From positions 13,653,712-13,717,711 of the forward strand of contig OY783201.1 of assembly GCA_963678675.1 (NCBI GenBank): a stretch of 64,000 nt of DNA, given 5' to 3'. Both the position numbers and the translations under genes were made by a program. Positions within the stretch are counted from its first letter, which is position 1; every line of letters begins with the position of its first letter. Below the pieces are notes generated by a model that saw only the letters and a list, made by a program, of their open reading frames with translations, searched no databases and was not told the DNA's origin. Shown one piece after another: positions 22,816-35,525 of the stretch. The DNA comes from Xiphydria camelus. Taxonomy: Eukaryota > Arthropoda > Insecta > Hymenoptera > Xiphydriidae.

Positions 22816-23740
22816 ACGTGTACGCCGAAACGTGCACATTTACCGGGGCAAAGTCGAAACGCTCTAAAAGTGAGATGCGCGGAAAAGTCGAGGGCGCCGA
22901 AGTACAAAAAGTAATTATGGGATGGTTTCCGGTAATCATATCTAGAGCGCATTGAATGAACGCATTGTTCGGTCACCCCTTCACCGATACACTTACACGC
23001 GCCGACTCACCCTCCGCGCGCGACGAACTACGCCGAGGACCACCCCGTCGCTAACCACACCACTACACACCCCCTCGGCGACGAGTTGCGGTTACCCGCG
23101 GTGGCCCTCGTACTCGTACTCGGGGACTGGCGCTCGAGGCCATCCGGATTTTCAAAACCGCGCTCGCTTCTCGCGTTCTCCGAATTTCCTCGCGTCTCGC
23201 AAACCCGTCCGTCGATCAAGATCAAATCGACGACGACGGTGGATTACTGTAAACAGACAAATCGCGCACGTCGCGTATAACTATTGTTCGCAATTTGAAC
23301 AAGGATTCCTGTAGACGCTCGATAGGCGATCCGCGCCGATTACGGAAACGTCAGTTCAGCTCCTCGAAGCGCGACGAAGCGCCGCGAACGACGATAAGGC
23401 GTGATGCACGGGATAATGTTACGTCGGCCGCGGTGCCTAAATTTGACCCTCGACGTCAGCGCTGACTTTTAACGCGCGGTTCAGTCAAAGGCCACGTTAT
23501 TGACTTCGGTTCAAGAGTACGAATACCAGCGCGCACGTTCGAGCCCCTCGGTTGTTCTTTGACTCGCTCGACCGTGCCGATATACTGTGCTATTTGTGCG
23601 CGGTATGCGGAGAGGTACGCGTCTCGTAGAGTAGCACCGTAAGAGACGGTCTTCTTGCGATTCTAGCGTTGCGCCCGTTAATTTTAGACGAGGCGAACGC
23701 GTCGTTCGATGGTACCCGCTCCGTTGGAAATTTCTGTTGT
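22816..23740. other. CpG-rich unique block, no gene recognised
   Basis: GC- and CpG-rich with overlapping frames up to 120 codons and no domain. It lies 3.5-4.4 kb upstream of the svp ATG and could be part of its control region. Confidence 0.35.
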
Positions 23741-23979
23741 AATTTCACAAAAAATATGTTGGAAGCTTTTAATCGACACGAATATGTGGTAGAATTAGGT
23801 ACCTACTGGACATTCTGATGCGAAGATATAAATTCGAGATGGGAATGTAGGTACCTATAGGAAAATCACGACGAATATTGTAAATTCAAAATTTTTGTTT
23901 GAATTTCACAATTCGTTTTGCAAACTTAGTCTACTTTTGTACCTACTGCAGTCATAGTGTGAATGTACAAAACATTCTA

Positions 23980-24239
23980 CACTGAAAAAACAATGTGTTC
24001 GTACTTAGCGAATGTTTGTTTGAGTAATGCCGAAATAAATGTTGTGCCGGGCCACATAAATATTCATTAACTATTACGGTAATTTATTTGAAACGATCAA
24101 ATGTTTTGAGGTAACACTGTTTCAATGAAATAAGCGTTCTGATAGTTGGCATGTAGGTATTTCCTTGTTCCAAGAAAATATTTATTTCGATATATTTAAA
24201 AGTAGATTTATTAACTATCAATAAGCTGCTTTCTCGGTG
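23980..24239. repeat. CACTGAAAAAA-type MITE
   Basis: Starts CACTGAAAAAACAATGTG and ends GCTGCTTTCTCGGTG. The interior shares CCGAAATAAATGTT, AAATATT.ATTAACTATTACG and TTTATTTCG with the copies at 28245-28490 and 62213-62456. Confidence 0.65.
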
Positions 24240-24399
24240 TAACAAACGTACACGGAAAAAAACTGTATGTACCTACTTGGCTTACAAATCAAATTCGCAA
24301 AATTTGAAGAAGTTGAAAATTCGCAAACAGTAACAAAAGGCAATACGACGAAACACTGCATCAGGAACCGCGCGTAGGGAGAGAAACTCTTTCCGCTCC

Positions 24400-25119
24400 T
24401 GGCGTGTTTCACCCTGCTAGGAAAGAGTAAAGCGACGGGAAGCGCGAAGAGTCGCTCGCAGCAGTCTTCCTCCTGCAACCATTAAAAGCGTGTCTCTTTC
24501 TCTCTCTCTCCCTTTCGCGATTCTCTCCTCTCGGCAGGAGCTCCGCGCGTGCGTCTCGCTTCCCCCGAGAAAAAATATTACCGCGTCGAGAAGAGACGAA
24601 AACTGCAGCGCGAGGGGATCTCGAGGAAAAAAAAACATCTCAACGCGCGGAAGAAGCGCGCGTTGGCTGCGCCACGGGAGCAAAGAGCACGACAGGCAAA
24701 ACTACAGGGGCGCAGGGCTGCGACCCGACTGACCCCGGCTCGGTAGCCGGAGCGTTACAGAAGCCCCCGGTGCCCCTACTCTCGCCACCCTTACCCTCAC
24801 CCTTAGCCCCGGGGGTGGAAGGCGGACCGGCCCATTTTTCGCGCCCCACTTGACTCACCGTCCCCATTGGCTGAGCGCCCTCCGCGGCTGACCTCGTCCC
24901 AGCCACCCCCGCGCACTTCCGCGACGCTCCGGGCGGCGATGTGCCTCTGAGATGCTCTTGCTTTTCCTCGAAAACTTCGCGAGAGAGAAAAAGAAGAGGT
25001 TACGGTGCGCCTCGCGTTATATTTGTCTTTCGACGATCGACGAATTGAGAAAGTCCCGTATGCGATGAAAGACCCGTCGCTTGTATTAAGCTTCGAATTC
25101 TCTCCAGGGACTTTTATCT
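24400..25119. promoter_or_regulatory. CpG-rich region upstream of svp
   Basis: Start of the CpG-rich zone that continues after one MITE to the svp coding start. It includes a CT-rich run (24492-24512). No coding frame with a domain was found. It is placed in the svp control region by proximity only. Confidence 0.4.
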
Positions 25120-25503
25120 CCCACGGAAAAATTATATATTTAACATACATATAGGTGCTTAAGAGAGGAATGTTTTTAATATAACAAGTACTTATTCAAA
25201 TTATACGCGTTTATGCCGTTTTTTGTTGGATACTTCCCAAGTACTTAAAATATATGTTTTAAATATATTTTGATTATGTAAGATATATATGAGATCTATA
25301 TATAATGTTTTCCCCTTCGTATATACCTATGCAAAATATATCTTAGCATAAAATATATTGTATCTATCTATATTATATGGAAAATACGTGAGATATATAT
25401 TTTAAGTAAGTAGGTACTCGTGGAGTACCTATACAAAAAGCAGCAAAAACATTATATATTTTGAATACTTATTCGACATACTTCCGTGGAATTTTTCCGT
25501 GGA
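25120..25503. repeat. CCCACGGAAAAATTAT-ended MITE
   Basis: The left end CCCACGGAAAAATTATATAT is mirrored by the right end GGAATTTTTCCGTGG. The interior is rich in AAATATAT and carries GCAGCAAAAACA and TTTTGAATACTTATTCGACA, shared with 44884-45362 and 62638-63111. It interrupts the CpG-rich promoter zone of svp. Confidence 0.7.
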
Positions 25504-25531
25504 AGTACCTGCTGAAGTGAAATGAAGTGAA

Positions 25532-25639
25532 CGCTGAGGACCATCTCCTTGTAAGTATGCCAGTCCCTATAATACCGTTAAGCCCGTAAAGATATGGATC
25601 TTCCATGGGTGCCTGTAAATACTCAGATGGTCCTCAGCG
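25532..25639. repeat. 108-bp hairpin
   Basis: CGCTGAGGACCATCT (25532-25546) is the exact reverse complement of AGATGGTCCTCAGCG (25625-25639). Less perfect pairing continues inside. It is either a small foldback MITE or an RNA hairpin. Confidence 0.6.
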
Positions 25640-26775
25640 GATTTAAGTGACGACGGTGCTTGCCTCAGCGACGAATAAGCTTAGTAAAGTACAAATTCCC
25701 CAAACTGCATGAAAGACATTGGGAATCCGATGAAAAGCAACCGGGTTTCCCCCTCTTTCTCTATCGACGCGGTCGTTATACACGGCGGCAAGAAGCACGC
25801 GAGTCGCCGTAGAGTACAGTAGGTAGGTATAAGGTACGAATAGGCGTCCAGCTATAGGAGAGTGGAGAGAGGGAATCGCGTACGCGGTCCGAAAGACTTT
25901 TCAGTAGTCTTCCTCGCGAAGGACCGGTGTCGAGAGGAGGAGGAGGGGGGTAGCAAGTTGATAAAAAGCACAGTAATATTATCAGCAGGTTGAGAAAGAA
26001 GCCAGACGGAAAGATAGAGTCACGCCGCGCGCGGGAGGGGGACGTGAAAGGAGAAGAGCCGGTGGTGGCGAAGCAGCGAGAATCGACGCGGAAGAGGGGC
26101 CGGGAGCGCGACAAGGACCGAGCGAGCGACCCGACGCGATATGTACGACTGAGAAGGTGCGAGAGATACGTGGGGAATTGCGGGTGTCGACGGTAGGGCA
26201 GGGCGCCGGCCAATGAGCGGTGCTTCGGGGCGCGCCCGGGACTCGACCCCACCCTCGGTCGCTATGGCAACGGGCGAACCGCGAGAAACCCGCGAGGGCA
26301 ACGGGTGTTGGGGTGGGGGGGCCAGGTCGGTGTCAGGGGTCGGCGTCATCGGCAGTCGGTCTCTAGTCGGCCCCAAGAATAGTCGTTCGGAGGTGTCGGA
26401 TCGCCCCTTTACTTGCGAAGCGAGACAGAGAGAGACACGGACCGTTTACGGAGAACCTGAAGGGCGACATCTCCTTGGCGAGGACTGCGCGCGGAATCCG
26501 TCGGGTCGTCCTCTCTTGACCCCTTTCTTTTTCGGGTACGCGGCGTGCGAGAGGAGTGTGCAGTGGGTGTGCGCGTCGCCGGTGTGCTGCTTCGCGAAGG
26601 GATCCTACCTCTCGTCCGACCGGCGGCGGCGTGGTCGCGCGATGTCGTCGTCGTCGGGAGACGCGTTGCGTGCGACGAGCGACGCGTAGGGAACGTCCGA
26701 GATCTCGTCCTCCGTTCGCCGTCGGACTCGCGCGAGTGATGAAGACGCCGCGCTGCGGCTGATACAGCGGTTGTC

Positions 26776-26783
26776 GCCATTTT
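26776..26783 (+). promoter_or_regulatory. Pho/YY1-like motif
   Basis: GCCATTTT in the context TCGCCATTTTGG, matching the GCCAT core bound by Pho/YY1. It lies about 90 bp upstream of the GAGA tract. Confidence 0.35.
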
Positions 26784-26842
26784 GGAGAACGCCGAGAATA
26801 CGAGAGCGGTGTTCGGTGGTGCGCGGTGTGGAGGAGAGTTGA

Positions 26843-27661
<819 letters not shown>

Positions 27662-27723
27662 TAGGTACAAGTTTGTCCATTGAAATTAGGTACTACGCGC
27701 GATTTGAACAATGAAATTTACTA

Positions 27724-27960
27724 CACTGTAAAACAATTTCTATTAAATTTAATATAATTGCATGATATAAAGCTTTCGTCCAATACGTGATTATGAAACT
27801 TAATGTACTCCGTTATGAAATTTATGAGGGAAATTTTACAAGGAGAGATATTAATTTTCATAATTATATTGTTAGGAGGTTTTGTAAATTCATAGTATGA
27901 CTGCAGTAGGTACCTACAACAATATATTAAATTTACGAAACAAATTGTGAAATTCAAAAA
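27724..27960. repeat. CACTGTAAAAC palindromic MITE, intronic copy 1
   Basis: Left arm CACTGTAAAACAATTTC, AAAGCTTTCGTCCAATACG and TGATTATGAAACTTAATG. Centre TATGAAATTTATGAGGGAAATTTTACAAGG. The right arm is diverged and holds a GTAGGTACCTAC palindrome. Confidence 0.75.
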
Positions 27961-28029
27961 GTCATGAATTTAGGATACGTGACATGTTCTTTATAGATTT
28001 TGTTTTTACATCAGAGTTTTCTATTTTTG

Positions 28030-28215
28030 AATAGTCTTAAAGTACTTTTTCGATTCGAATAAAAACTGATTTGGTCGAAATAATGTTCAACTAAATCAAT
28101 CATATTTCTACTACAGGATACGTCCTATCAATGCTCATTCTTATCGAATAAATGTGCTCTTGGAACTATTCAGACAGGTTCAGTTCGATCAAGCGAATAT
28201 TTTTCACGCTGTATC
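28030..28215. repeat. Diverged relative of the 4609-4833 MITE
   Basis: Contains TATCGAATAAATGTGCTCTT, GGAACTATTCA and CGATCAAGCGAATATTTTTC, matching landmarks of the element at 4609-4833. The ends are not clean. Confidence 0.45.
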
Positions 28216-28244
28216 AAAAATCAAAGCACTTTTCCACTCCGAGG

Positions 28245-28490
28245 AGACAGCTCATTTGTAGTTAGTAAATATTTGTTCGAATATGGCAAAGTAAGCATTT
28301 TATTGAACCAAGTAAATATTTGTTAACTATTACGATATTTATTTGACACAATTACATCCCTTTGAGGGAATCATGTCTAATAAATTAAACATTTGAATAA
28401 TTAACATGTACTTTTTCGTTCTAACGAAATATTTATTTCGCCGTATTTGAAATTACATTTATTAACTATTAATAAATTGTCTTCTCTGTG
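28245..28490. repeat. CACTGA-type MITE, left end decayed
   Basis: AAATATTTGTTAACTATTACG, TATTTATTTCG and ATTAACTATTAATAAATTG, then a CTTCTCTGTG end, parallel the copy at 23980-24239. Confidence 0.55.
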
Positions 28491-28588
28491 TAGCAGTACT
28501 TAATTATAAAGGTCAAAACTCTTTGAAAAATAATAATTATTCGAAACTGCGAATAATTCATAGCGATTCATACTAATACTTTTGTACA

Positions 28589-28815
28589 CACTGTAAAAAA
28601 GTTTCTGTTAAATTGTATGTAAATGTATATAAGTAAAGCTTATATATCCAATAGGGGTACGTGATTATGAAAATTAATATAATCAGTCGTTATGAAACTT
28701 ATAAGAGAAATTTCATGAGGAAATATATTAATTTTCTTAATTACGGAATATATTCAATAATTTGTGTAACCACATATACAAAAAGATATTAAAAATAGAA
28801 TTTTTTTAGAATGTA
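28589..28815. repeat. CACTGTAAAAA palindromic MITE, intronic copy 2
   Basis: CACTGTAAAAAAGTTTCTG left end, TACGTGATTATGAAAATTAA, centre GAGAAATTTCATGAGGAAAT, right end AAAAATAGAATTTTTTTAGA. Confidence 0.75.
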
Positions 28816-29655
28816 GGAAATGTATCGTAAATTTACGAATCCTCTTAACACGGTGTACGGGGACGGCGGAGAGTCGAGTGAATTCTTCACGATGGAAACG
28901 ACGACCGTAAAAAATGCGCGCGTTTTGGACTTTGTTTTGTCGTCGATATTCTTAGACAAACGATACCGATCGTACTTGTACAGTTATTCCGAGCGCAAGG
29001 GAAGATGAATTCGAGCCCTTCGCAGCACGAAGCGTGTGTAAAGGATCATCCGCCTCTCTACCTGTGCCCCCCCCCCCCCCCCCCAATTTGTCACTACGCG
29101 GCCAAAACTCATTCGCATCCGAATGCTCGACACCTTCTTAATGGTCGGGTCTCAGCGCGTTAACTTATTCGAGGCGTGAGATACCGTGTTCACGAGCCGA
29201 GTACCAAAAAACAAAGAGTCACCATTAATAACCCAGTGGGGTGTTCCCGGGAACGCTCGTGCGTCTGTTAGGGGCCTAATAACGATGTAATCGGCCGAGA
29301 AAATGAAGCAGGGAGGGATATTCATTCCGCGTCGCGGACGGCGAGACGGAGGAAAAAGTTCACTTCGGACTTTTTTTCCTTGCGCGACGGTAGATTTCCA
29401 TTCGATCGTTTCGCGAGTGGTAGGTTTCCGCGCTCGGTTCGTCGATCGCTTCGCCGTCGGGGCGTCCGACTTTGCTTCTTTCGCGGCGGTGTCCGACGCT
29501 GAGTGGACGGCGTCGGAGGGAAGCGCGCGCGGTTCGATTAGAAGAGCGCCTGGGACAGTGGATGGAGTTAACGAAACTGACGCGCTCGTTCATGGGATAG
29601 GAGAATAAATAATCGGTTACTTGAATCCATGATTCACCGAAGCGATAATCAGGAT
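28816..29655. other. CpG-rich unique intron block with poly-C run
   Basis: A run of 18 C at 29067-29084. From 29290 to 29600 the block is CpG-rich with open frames on both strands but no domain. Candidate regulatory DNA by composition and uniqueness only. Confidence 0.35.
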
Positions 29656-29656
29656 G

Positions 29657-29808
29657 AGAGTTGAAGTCGAACATCGATTATCTTGAGAACGATTGGAGAC
29701 ATTGATGAGAAGTTTGAAGGAAAAATGTTCGTCCGGGTTTCTGCTGTAAAAAAGCTTCTCTTAACTTTCCACGTATCACTCCACTGTGTCTCGAGATAAT
29801 CGTCGAAA
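29657..29808 (+). repeat. GATTATCTCG repeat, first of a tandem pair
   Basis: GTTGAAGTCGAACATCGATT start, GAACGATTGGAGACATTGAT, ending TCTCGAGATAATCGTCG. Confidence 0.65.
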
Positions 29809-29825
29809 CGATAGTTATGATAAGA

Positions 29826-29982
29826 ATTTAACTTGACAATCGATTATCTTGATAACGACAGGAGGTATTGAGAAAGGGTTTAAACAAAAAATGTTCTTCC
29901 AAATGTCTACTATGAAAAAGCTACCGTTAACTTCTCACGTATCTCCACTACATTTCGAGATAATCGCGTTGAGATTTGAACG
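29826..29982 (+). repeat. GATTATCTCG repeat, second of a tandem pair
   Basis: Same order of landmarks as the preceding copy (CGATTATCTTGATAACGA ... ATTTCGAGATAATCGCGTTG), head to tail with it after about 17 bp. Confidence 0.65.
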
Positions 29983-30059
29983 TGAACTACTGAGACGTTT
30001 ATTTCACTTTTATCGTAATAACTTCAGTCGAATCGATCGCTCAATTCCCCCAAAAGTCT

Positions 30060-30944
30060 TCGCACGTTAACGACGAGACGACGTCCTTCGAGAGATGTAC
30101 CTAATTTCCTTCCGAGGATGTGTCACCTCCTCGAGGGCGCGGGATTCGTCGAGAGCCAGAGATTAATCCGCGAAAAGAATCGAGGAGCATAAGTAGTCGC
30201 GAGCGCCCGCGCTAAACTCGATGATTTATTTATCCCGGCCGGCGTGACGAGGGGTTAACGAAGAAGAATGCCGTTTCGCGCGACGGCCGCGCGCGCCGGC
30301 GAATCCGCTTAATCGAAATCTACAGCACCCCCGGAATCAAGAATTATATATCCTTCCGCCGGAGGGGGGAGACGAAGAACTCCCCTCGCCCTCCACCTTA
30401 CGCGCGCTCTATTATCCCGAATTACGCCTTATTGATACGAGATTGGCGCGCGCGGTAATTTATATCCGCCGGGTGATTTAACGGACGTCGCGGTCGGCCC
30501 GGACGCCGGCGGCTCTGCGGCGACCGGATTCGTATGCGCGCGCGCGCGTGCCGAGCAAAAAGTGGACGCAATCGGTAGAGATACCTACACCGCGCGGAGC
30601 GATACGCACCTTCGATGATGCGGAAATAATTGCCAGACGCGAAGAAAAAGCCGGACAGATGCGAGCGAATTTAGAAGTACGCGTGACCCGTCGGTACACA
30701 GACATCACACTCTCCGGCCCTTCTGTATTGTATTCTTGGTTTTCGAATCGGAAGGATCTCGCGAACGTCTCGCAACATCGCATTGCAGTCCGACGTATAT
30801 ACATTTTTTTACACTGAACGTTATATTGCCGTAGCGAATATTTGATTAACTGGCGCGCGACAATATTCTTTTCGAATCGGAGGGGAATGCCGCGCGAGTA
30901 TCTGAATAACAAGGAAGTATTTTCTTAATGAGGATAAAATTCCG

Positions 30945-30945
<1 letters not shown>
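30060..30945. other. CpG-rich unique intron block
   Basis: Highly CpG-rich between 30100 and 30700 with several TAAT / ATTA cores (GGGTTAACG, CTTAATCGAAATC, TTATTGATACG). Frames up to 144 codons on the minus strand show no domain. Candidate enhancer-type DNA. Confidence 0.35.

Positions 30946-30946
<1 letters not shown>

Positions 30947-30977
<31 letters not shown>
30947..30977. repeat. (GA)n microsatellite
   Basis: Uninterrupted GA run. Confidence 0.95.
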
Positions 30978-30980
<3 letters not shown>

Positions 30981-31262
30981 TCGAATAGCTGCTAGAGAAT
31001 AGGGCGATCGTCGAAGCGTAACGTCGCGCGCCAGGTATGCCGGCGCTGGGCACTGAAACTTTGTTGCATGTAATGAGCTCTCGGGTACATTGTACTTTCT
31101 GTAATGGTAAAACCGCAGAAGTTTATCTCGCGTCAGAGAACGATATTTCCTTCAACAATGCGAGTTGTGAGATAAATATAAGGTATCACAGCAGCGAATA
31201 GTTGGGCATATCAATGATCCTTAAAATAGACATTTTCGGTGACAGACTTCCCCTTCCTGTGT

Positions 31263-31522
31263 ACAGTGAGAATAATAATTTGATCAGTTGAACTAACATA
31301 TTGGAGACGATGACCAAACTGTTTGGTGAAACATGGATCCTCCATCTGTTGGGTTTGACTGGTCACTTTTTGGTTTTTTTTAAATTTAAAGCCACTCTTT
31401 GGTTAGAATAACTAGACATGTAGTTAGAATGACTATATACCTATTTGTTTCAACTTATTATTATTTCGGTTGAAATAACTAAACTCGTTTAACCAAATAC
31501 GTTTTGTCATTTTAATTAAGTG
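31263..31522. repeat. CAGTGAGAATAA-type MITE, first of a head-to-tail pair
   Basis: Shares GGAGACGATGACC.AACTG, TTTGGT..AAAC.TGGATC, GACTGG.CACTTTTTGGTT, GACTAAACTCGTTTAAC-like and GCGTTTTGTCATTT-like blocks with the following copy, in the same order. Confidence 0.7.
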
Positions 31523-31751
31523 CACTGAGAAAAATAATTTAGCCAATTTAATGAAAATCTTGGAGACGATGACCGAACTGTTTGGTAGAAACGTGGATCT
31601 TCCGTTCGTTTGATTAGACTGGCCACTTTTTGGTTAGAATAATTAAGCATGTGATTAGAATAGCCAACTGTAATAGAATTCTAGAATATAATGACTAAAC
31701 GCGTTTAACTAGATGCGTTTTGTCATTTCAACCTGATTATTTTTCTCAGTG
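31523..31751. repeat. CACTGAGAAAA MITE, second of a head-to-tail pair
   Basis: Ends CACTGAGAAAAATAATTTAG and TGATTATTTTTCTCAGTG are inverted repeats. The TA after the right end fits a TA target. Confidence 0.75.
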
Positions 31752-32770
31752 TAGGCAAACTGAAGGCTTCGCGCAAACATATTTCGCGTGAAACTCTACC
31801 GACTTTCTTGATTATCGAAATCGAGCTTTGAACGATATGCTCTGCCAAAGTTCACACGCGTCGATCGACGCAGCTTCTCAAGACAAATCAATGATGGAAC
31901 TAACAATAAGGAGTATTTAGCACGCGCTAAACTATAACAAGGTAGAATGGTAGCCACACAACGCGCCGTCGAATCGTAAACGTTACAAGTGTGCCGGTGG
32001 TAGCTAATTATCCACCGAAAAGTACCAGGCATATACACCCACCGCGGAGCGTATTACACGCACGCCATCCCTGCCGACTCGATAATTACACGCTACTCGA
32101 CTACATTATTCTCCCTGCGTGTACCAGAGCAGTACTGCGAAACGTACGCATATACGTATGATGTATCCTTCCGTAAATAGACGCCGCGTGAGATAAGTTC
32201 AAATCCTTCCGGACGCGCTGCGTACCTACCTATCAGGAGGGAGATTCCTTGTGAGTTGCGGGTTTCGAATTCTCGTGCGCGCGTTGCTTCGTAACGAAAG
32301 TTCCGGTACTCGTTGCCGCGGGTCGCGTGGACGTGATTATCCGCCGGAAGTGGGTGTAATGAGTGTCTCTAATGCTCGAAATAAAGGGGCGGGTGTTCCC
32401 GGTTGTCTAATGTTTGGATGAACTTTGCTTCCCAGAGATAATTGTACGGTATGATGTCTCGTTTCATTTTCGCGTCCCGAATTAAGAGTTTAATACCGTC
32501 GCTCTTAGACGCTAGAGTCTAATGCGACTGTTTTTGATTTAATCTGATTGCATGGATTCTTCATTATGAAACTATACCTAATGTTCAGTAGAAAAATGTA
32601 GTTCATTAATAATAATTTGAGAATTTAATAAAATAATCGATCGAAATGATACCAATATTTGAGAAGAGCAGACATCGATTTCAACATAACCAAGTATGTA
32701 CAAACGATTGAACTCTATAATTGATGAGCGCATCGTTTACTGACTAAACTTTACAAACTTCCGCTATACT
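31752..32770. other. Unique intron block, no gene recognised
   Basis: Moderately CpG-rich from 31780 to 32430, then AT-rich. No domain-bearing frame. Confidence 0.3.
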
Positions 32771-32773
32771 CTA

Positions 32774-33280
32774 CACAGAAAAAAAATGGATTTGCAATAA
32801 AGGGCACTGAGCATCCAGATTCCGGTATTATGCGATCGATCGTGTGGTACTGGAGTGACAGCTCGAACCTTTGCAAAATATTGAAATACGAAATAGCATT
32901 TAATTTCCTTCGCATGGCAAAAATCGGTAAAACATAGCATATTTCAGAATAATTTGGCATTTTTTTGCAATAGGTGCAGCTAACGCGCATATAGAGGAAA
33001 ATGTGATATAGGTACTTACGGTTTTTCTTATTTTTCAATTCCTATTTCTTATTGTTCTCTATACCTATGTCCGCGTTGGCTGTAACGTAAAAAATACCAA
33101 ATTATTCAAAAATTCGCGATATATTGTACTAATTCTTGCCACACGAGGGGAATGAAATACCATTTGCAATGCATGGCGATATTTTTCAAAAATTTGAGCT
33201 GTCACTCAAGTGCCACACAGTCGATCGCATAACGCCAAAATCTGGGTAGGTACTCATGTGGGCACTCAGGGCTCACAAGT
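32774..33280. repeat. Foldback element (left partner of 37070-37470)
   Basis: The start AGAAAAAAAATGGATTTGCA, AAGGGCACTGAG and CAGATTCCGG is mirrored at the far end of the 37-kb copy. Inside, TGCGATCGATCG, GAGTGACAGCTC, TTGCAAAATATTG, GCATGGCAAAA and AATAATTTGGCATTTTTT are repeated inverted at 33085-33277, so this copy folds on itself. Confidence 0.65.
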
Positions 33281-33969
33281 TTCACGCAAATTCTGCTTAC
33301 AGTGTGACATTTACGTCGCGAAACAAGGGCGAATTTATGCGCGACACAAGTTTATCGGAACGTCGCAAAAACGAAATCAATTTCTGGTACCTACACATTT
33401 CGATAAAGACGCCGTATACGCTAGAGTCCATAAATCAGATAGGTTTCATTTTTTTTTCGCATAAATGGGAAATGCCTCGAAGTCGTTTTTACTCGATTTT
33501 TTCGCCGGCATGCGAGCAATTAATATCGGAATCATAGAAACGATCGCTCGCGATTAAAAGCGCCAACGCGGTGGTCGGCTGCGCGCGTTGCGTACCTACG
33601 ATATTCTCGCATGCATCGTTTTTGCGTCTTGTTTACGCGTCGCTCGGCCGTACGAATCGGTTCGCGAGGAATGCGATCGAGGAATACCTCGACCACTTTT
33701 AATTGGCGCGCGAGCGGTCTCGTCGCTTCCGATCAGACGAGCGCGCAAATGTAAATGATATTTACAATTAGGGTGTCCGTCGGCGTGCGTATTATACCTA
33801 CCCGCCTTCTCTGCGATACCGTAACGCGTCGCGTTTATAGTCGTTCTCATGGTCACTTTAATCGCGCTTAAAGGCGATTCCTCGCTGCAAGGTGACACGC
33901 GAGTGTCGGATCTGTTTACGCGTTTTCTATTTTCCTCTTCTTCGCGCGCGCGCGTGTGTCGCGAGAATG
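33281..33969. other. Intron block, no gene recognised
   Basis: Open frames of 84-93 codons at 33210-33537 overlap the preceding foldback and have no domain. CpG-rich from 33540. Confidence 0.3.
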
Positions 33970-34275
33970 CACGGTAAAAAATGTTTCATCAATTTCAGTA
34001 TCTATAATTGTAGGTACATAAAGCATTTATCCGATAAGTATATGATTACGAGAATTAACATACTCCGTTATGGAATTTATGAGGGAAATTTCACGAGGAA
34101 ATATATTAATTTTTATAATAACGACGTGTATGTAAGACAACATATTAATTTTCGTAATTAAGGAATACATTAATTTTCATAATCACGTACTAGAAAAAGG
34201 CTTTATACAAAGGTATATTAAAGCTGTAAATTTCATTCATATCATTTATATCGCGCGATAGAAATTGTTTCAGTG
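33970..34275. repeat. CACGGTAAAAA / TTTCAGTG palindromic MITE, intronic copy 3
   Basis: Family landmarks GATTACGAGAATTAACATAC, TCCGTTATGGAATTTATGAG, AAATTTCACGAGGAAATATA, AATTTTCATAATCACGTACT and GGCTTTATACA. The central block is partly duplicated, which makes this copy longer than the rest. Confidence 0.7.
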
Positions 34276-34785
34276 CAATCGCGCTTCGTCGACGATTTAT
34301 CGGATCTGCCGGAAGAATGAAAGCTTAAAGACGATCGATCACCCCCTCGCGTTCATCGCGCGGGGCGAAGAATTTCCCTGATTTTCATGAGTCATCGTCG
34401 ATATCGCGAGGATCGGTACAGGCGCGTCTATTTATCGACAATCTGGGCCACCCTCCAATCAACCGCATCATGTGGAGGACGCTCTACGAATTGACGATAA
34501 TTCGCTGTCGTTTGACACAGGTTGACATCAAAATCAATCCGTCGACGTAATAAAGTAATCGTCGGCAATCAGCGCGGTTACGCCAATGAGCGACCGATGC
34601 ACAATGCCGCGTCGTGGCGCCGGGGTTCGGGATTTGTTGGGAAATTGTATGCGCGCGCGCAGTTTTCTCGACGTAGGAATACTCTTTCGATTGTTGTACG
34701 TTGTACAAATTAGTACAATATGGGACAATATCGGAATTGAAAAATTAGAAAAATAGAGGTATGTCACACTTTCCTCTATAGGTAT
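34276..34785. other. CpG-rich unique intron block
   Basis: CpG-rich, ATCGATC-rich DNA without a recognisable gene. Confidence 0.3.
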
Positions 34786-34829
34786 AGATTCCTACCTATG
34801 CACGTTACCCGAGTGACAAGATTTCTCGG

Positions 34830-35395
34830 CCAATAAAGATTCTATGTAGGCACGATATTGGTTTTGTACCGGCCAGCCTATGTAGGTTTTCCATTATGAG
34901 GGCAATGTTGGTTTGGGAACGGTCAACCTACATATACGTCACCTACATACAAGCGATATTGGTCCTATGACGGACAGCCTATAAAGGTCACTTCCTACGT
35001 AGGGGCGATATTGGTTTGGCAATATCTGGCCTACATAGGCCATTCTATATAAGGGCAATCTTAGTTTTGCGAAAGTCATCCTATGAAGGCCAAATCCTAC
35101 ATAGGAGCGATATTGATTTTACAATATCCGGCTGTTGTAGGTTATCCTTTATAGGGGCAATGTTGGTTTTGCGATTGTCAACCTATATGGGCCACACTAC
35201 ATGCGAGCGATGTTAGGCCTGTGACGGTCAGCCTATATAGGCCACATCCTATGTAGGGAAGATATTGGTTCCACAAAATATCCGGCTTTTATAGGTTATT
35301 CTTTATACGAACGATGTTGGTTTTGCGATTGTCGACCTATATAGGCCACACTACATGTGAGCGATGTCAGTTCTGTGACGGCCAGCCTATATAGA
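34830..35395. repeat. Tandem array, about 51-bp degenerate unit with CCTATATAGG core
   Basis: About eleven units start at 34875, 34925, 34975, 35027, 35079, 35130, 35180, 35231, 35283, 35334 and 35384. Each begins with a version of GGCCTAYATAGG, then CATCCTACATAGG, GCGATATTGGTTTTG and a GTCA or ATATCC ending. Alternate units pair best. CCTATATAGG is exact at 35232-35241 and 35336-35345. This core fits the CC(A/T)6GG CArG box bound by SRF-type MADS factors, but repeat origin is the simpler reading. Confidence 0.85.
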
Positions 35396-35525
35396 AGGGC
35401 ATTCACCACAAAATATATATACAAAAGATGTCGCGTCGGTCATATATACTATAATATAAGATCGAGGGGACAATTCTTGCACCCAGTACTCTCGTGGGCT
35501 TCGGCACTGAACTCTAAAGTTTACT
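35396..35525 (+). promoter_or_regulatory. TATA-rich leader before the small ORF
   Basis: TATACTATAATATAAGATCG lies about 70 bp upstream of the ATG at 35526. It could be a core promoter of the small ORF, but the stretch is simply AT-rich, so confidence is low. Confidence 0.2.

Noticed and set aside
25961..25985. TATA-like ATAAAAAG with a TCAG initiator 23 bp later
   Set aside because: Spacing is too short for a normal TATA-Inr pair and the region is otherwise a CpG-type promoter. Not supported as the start site.
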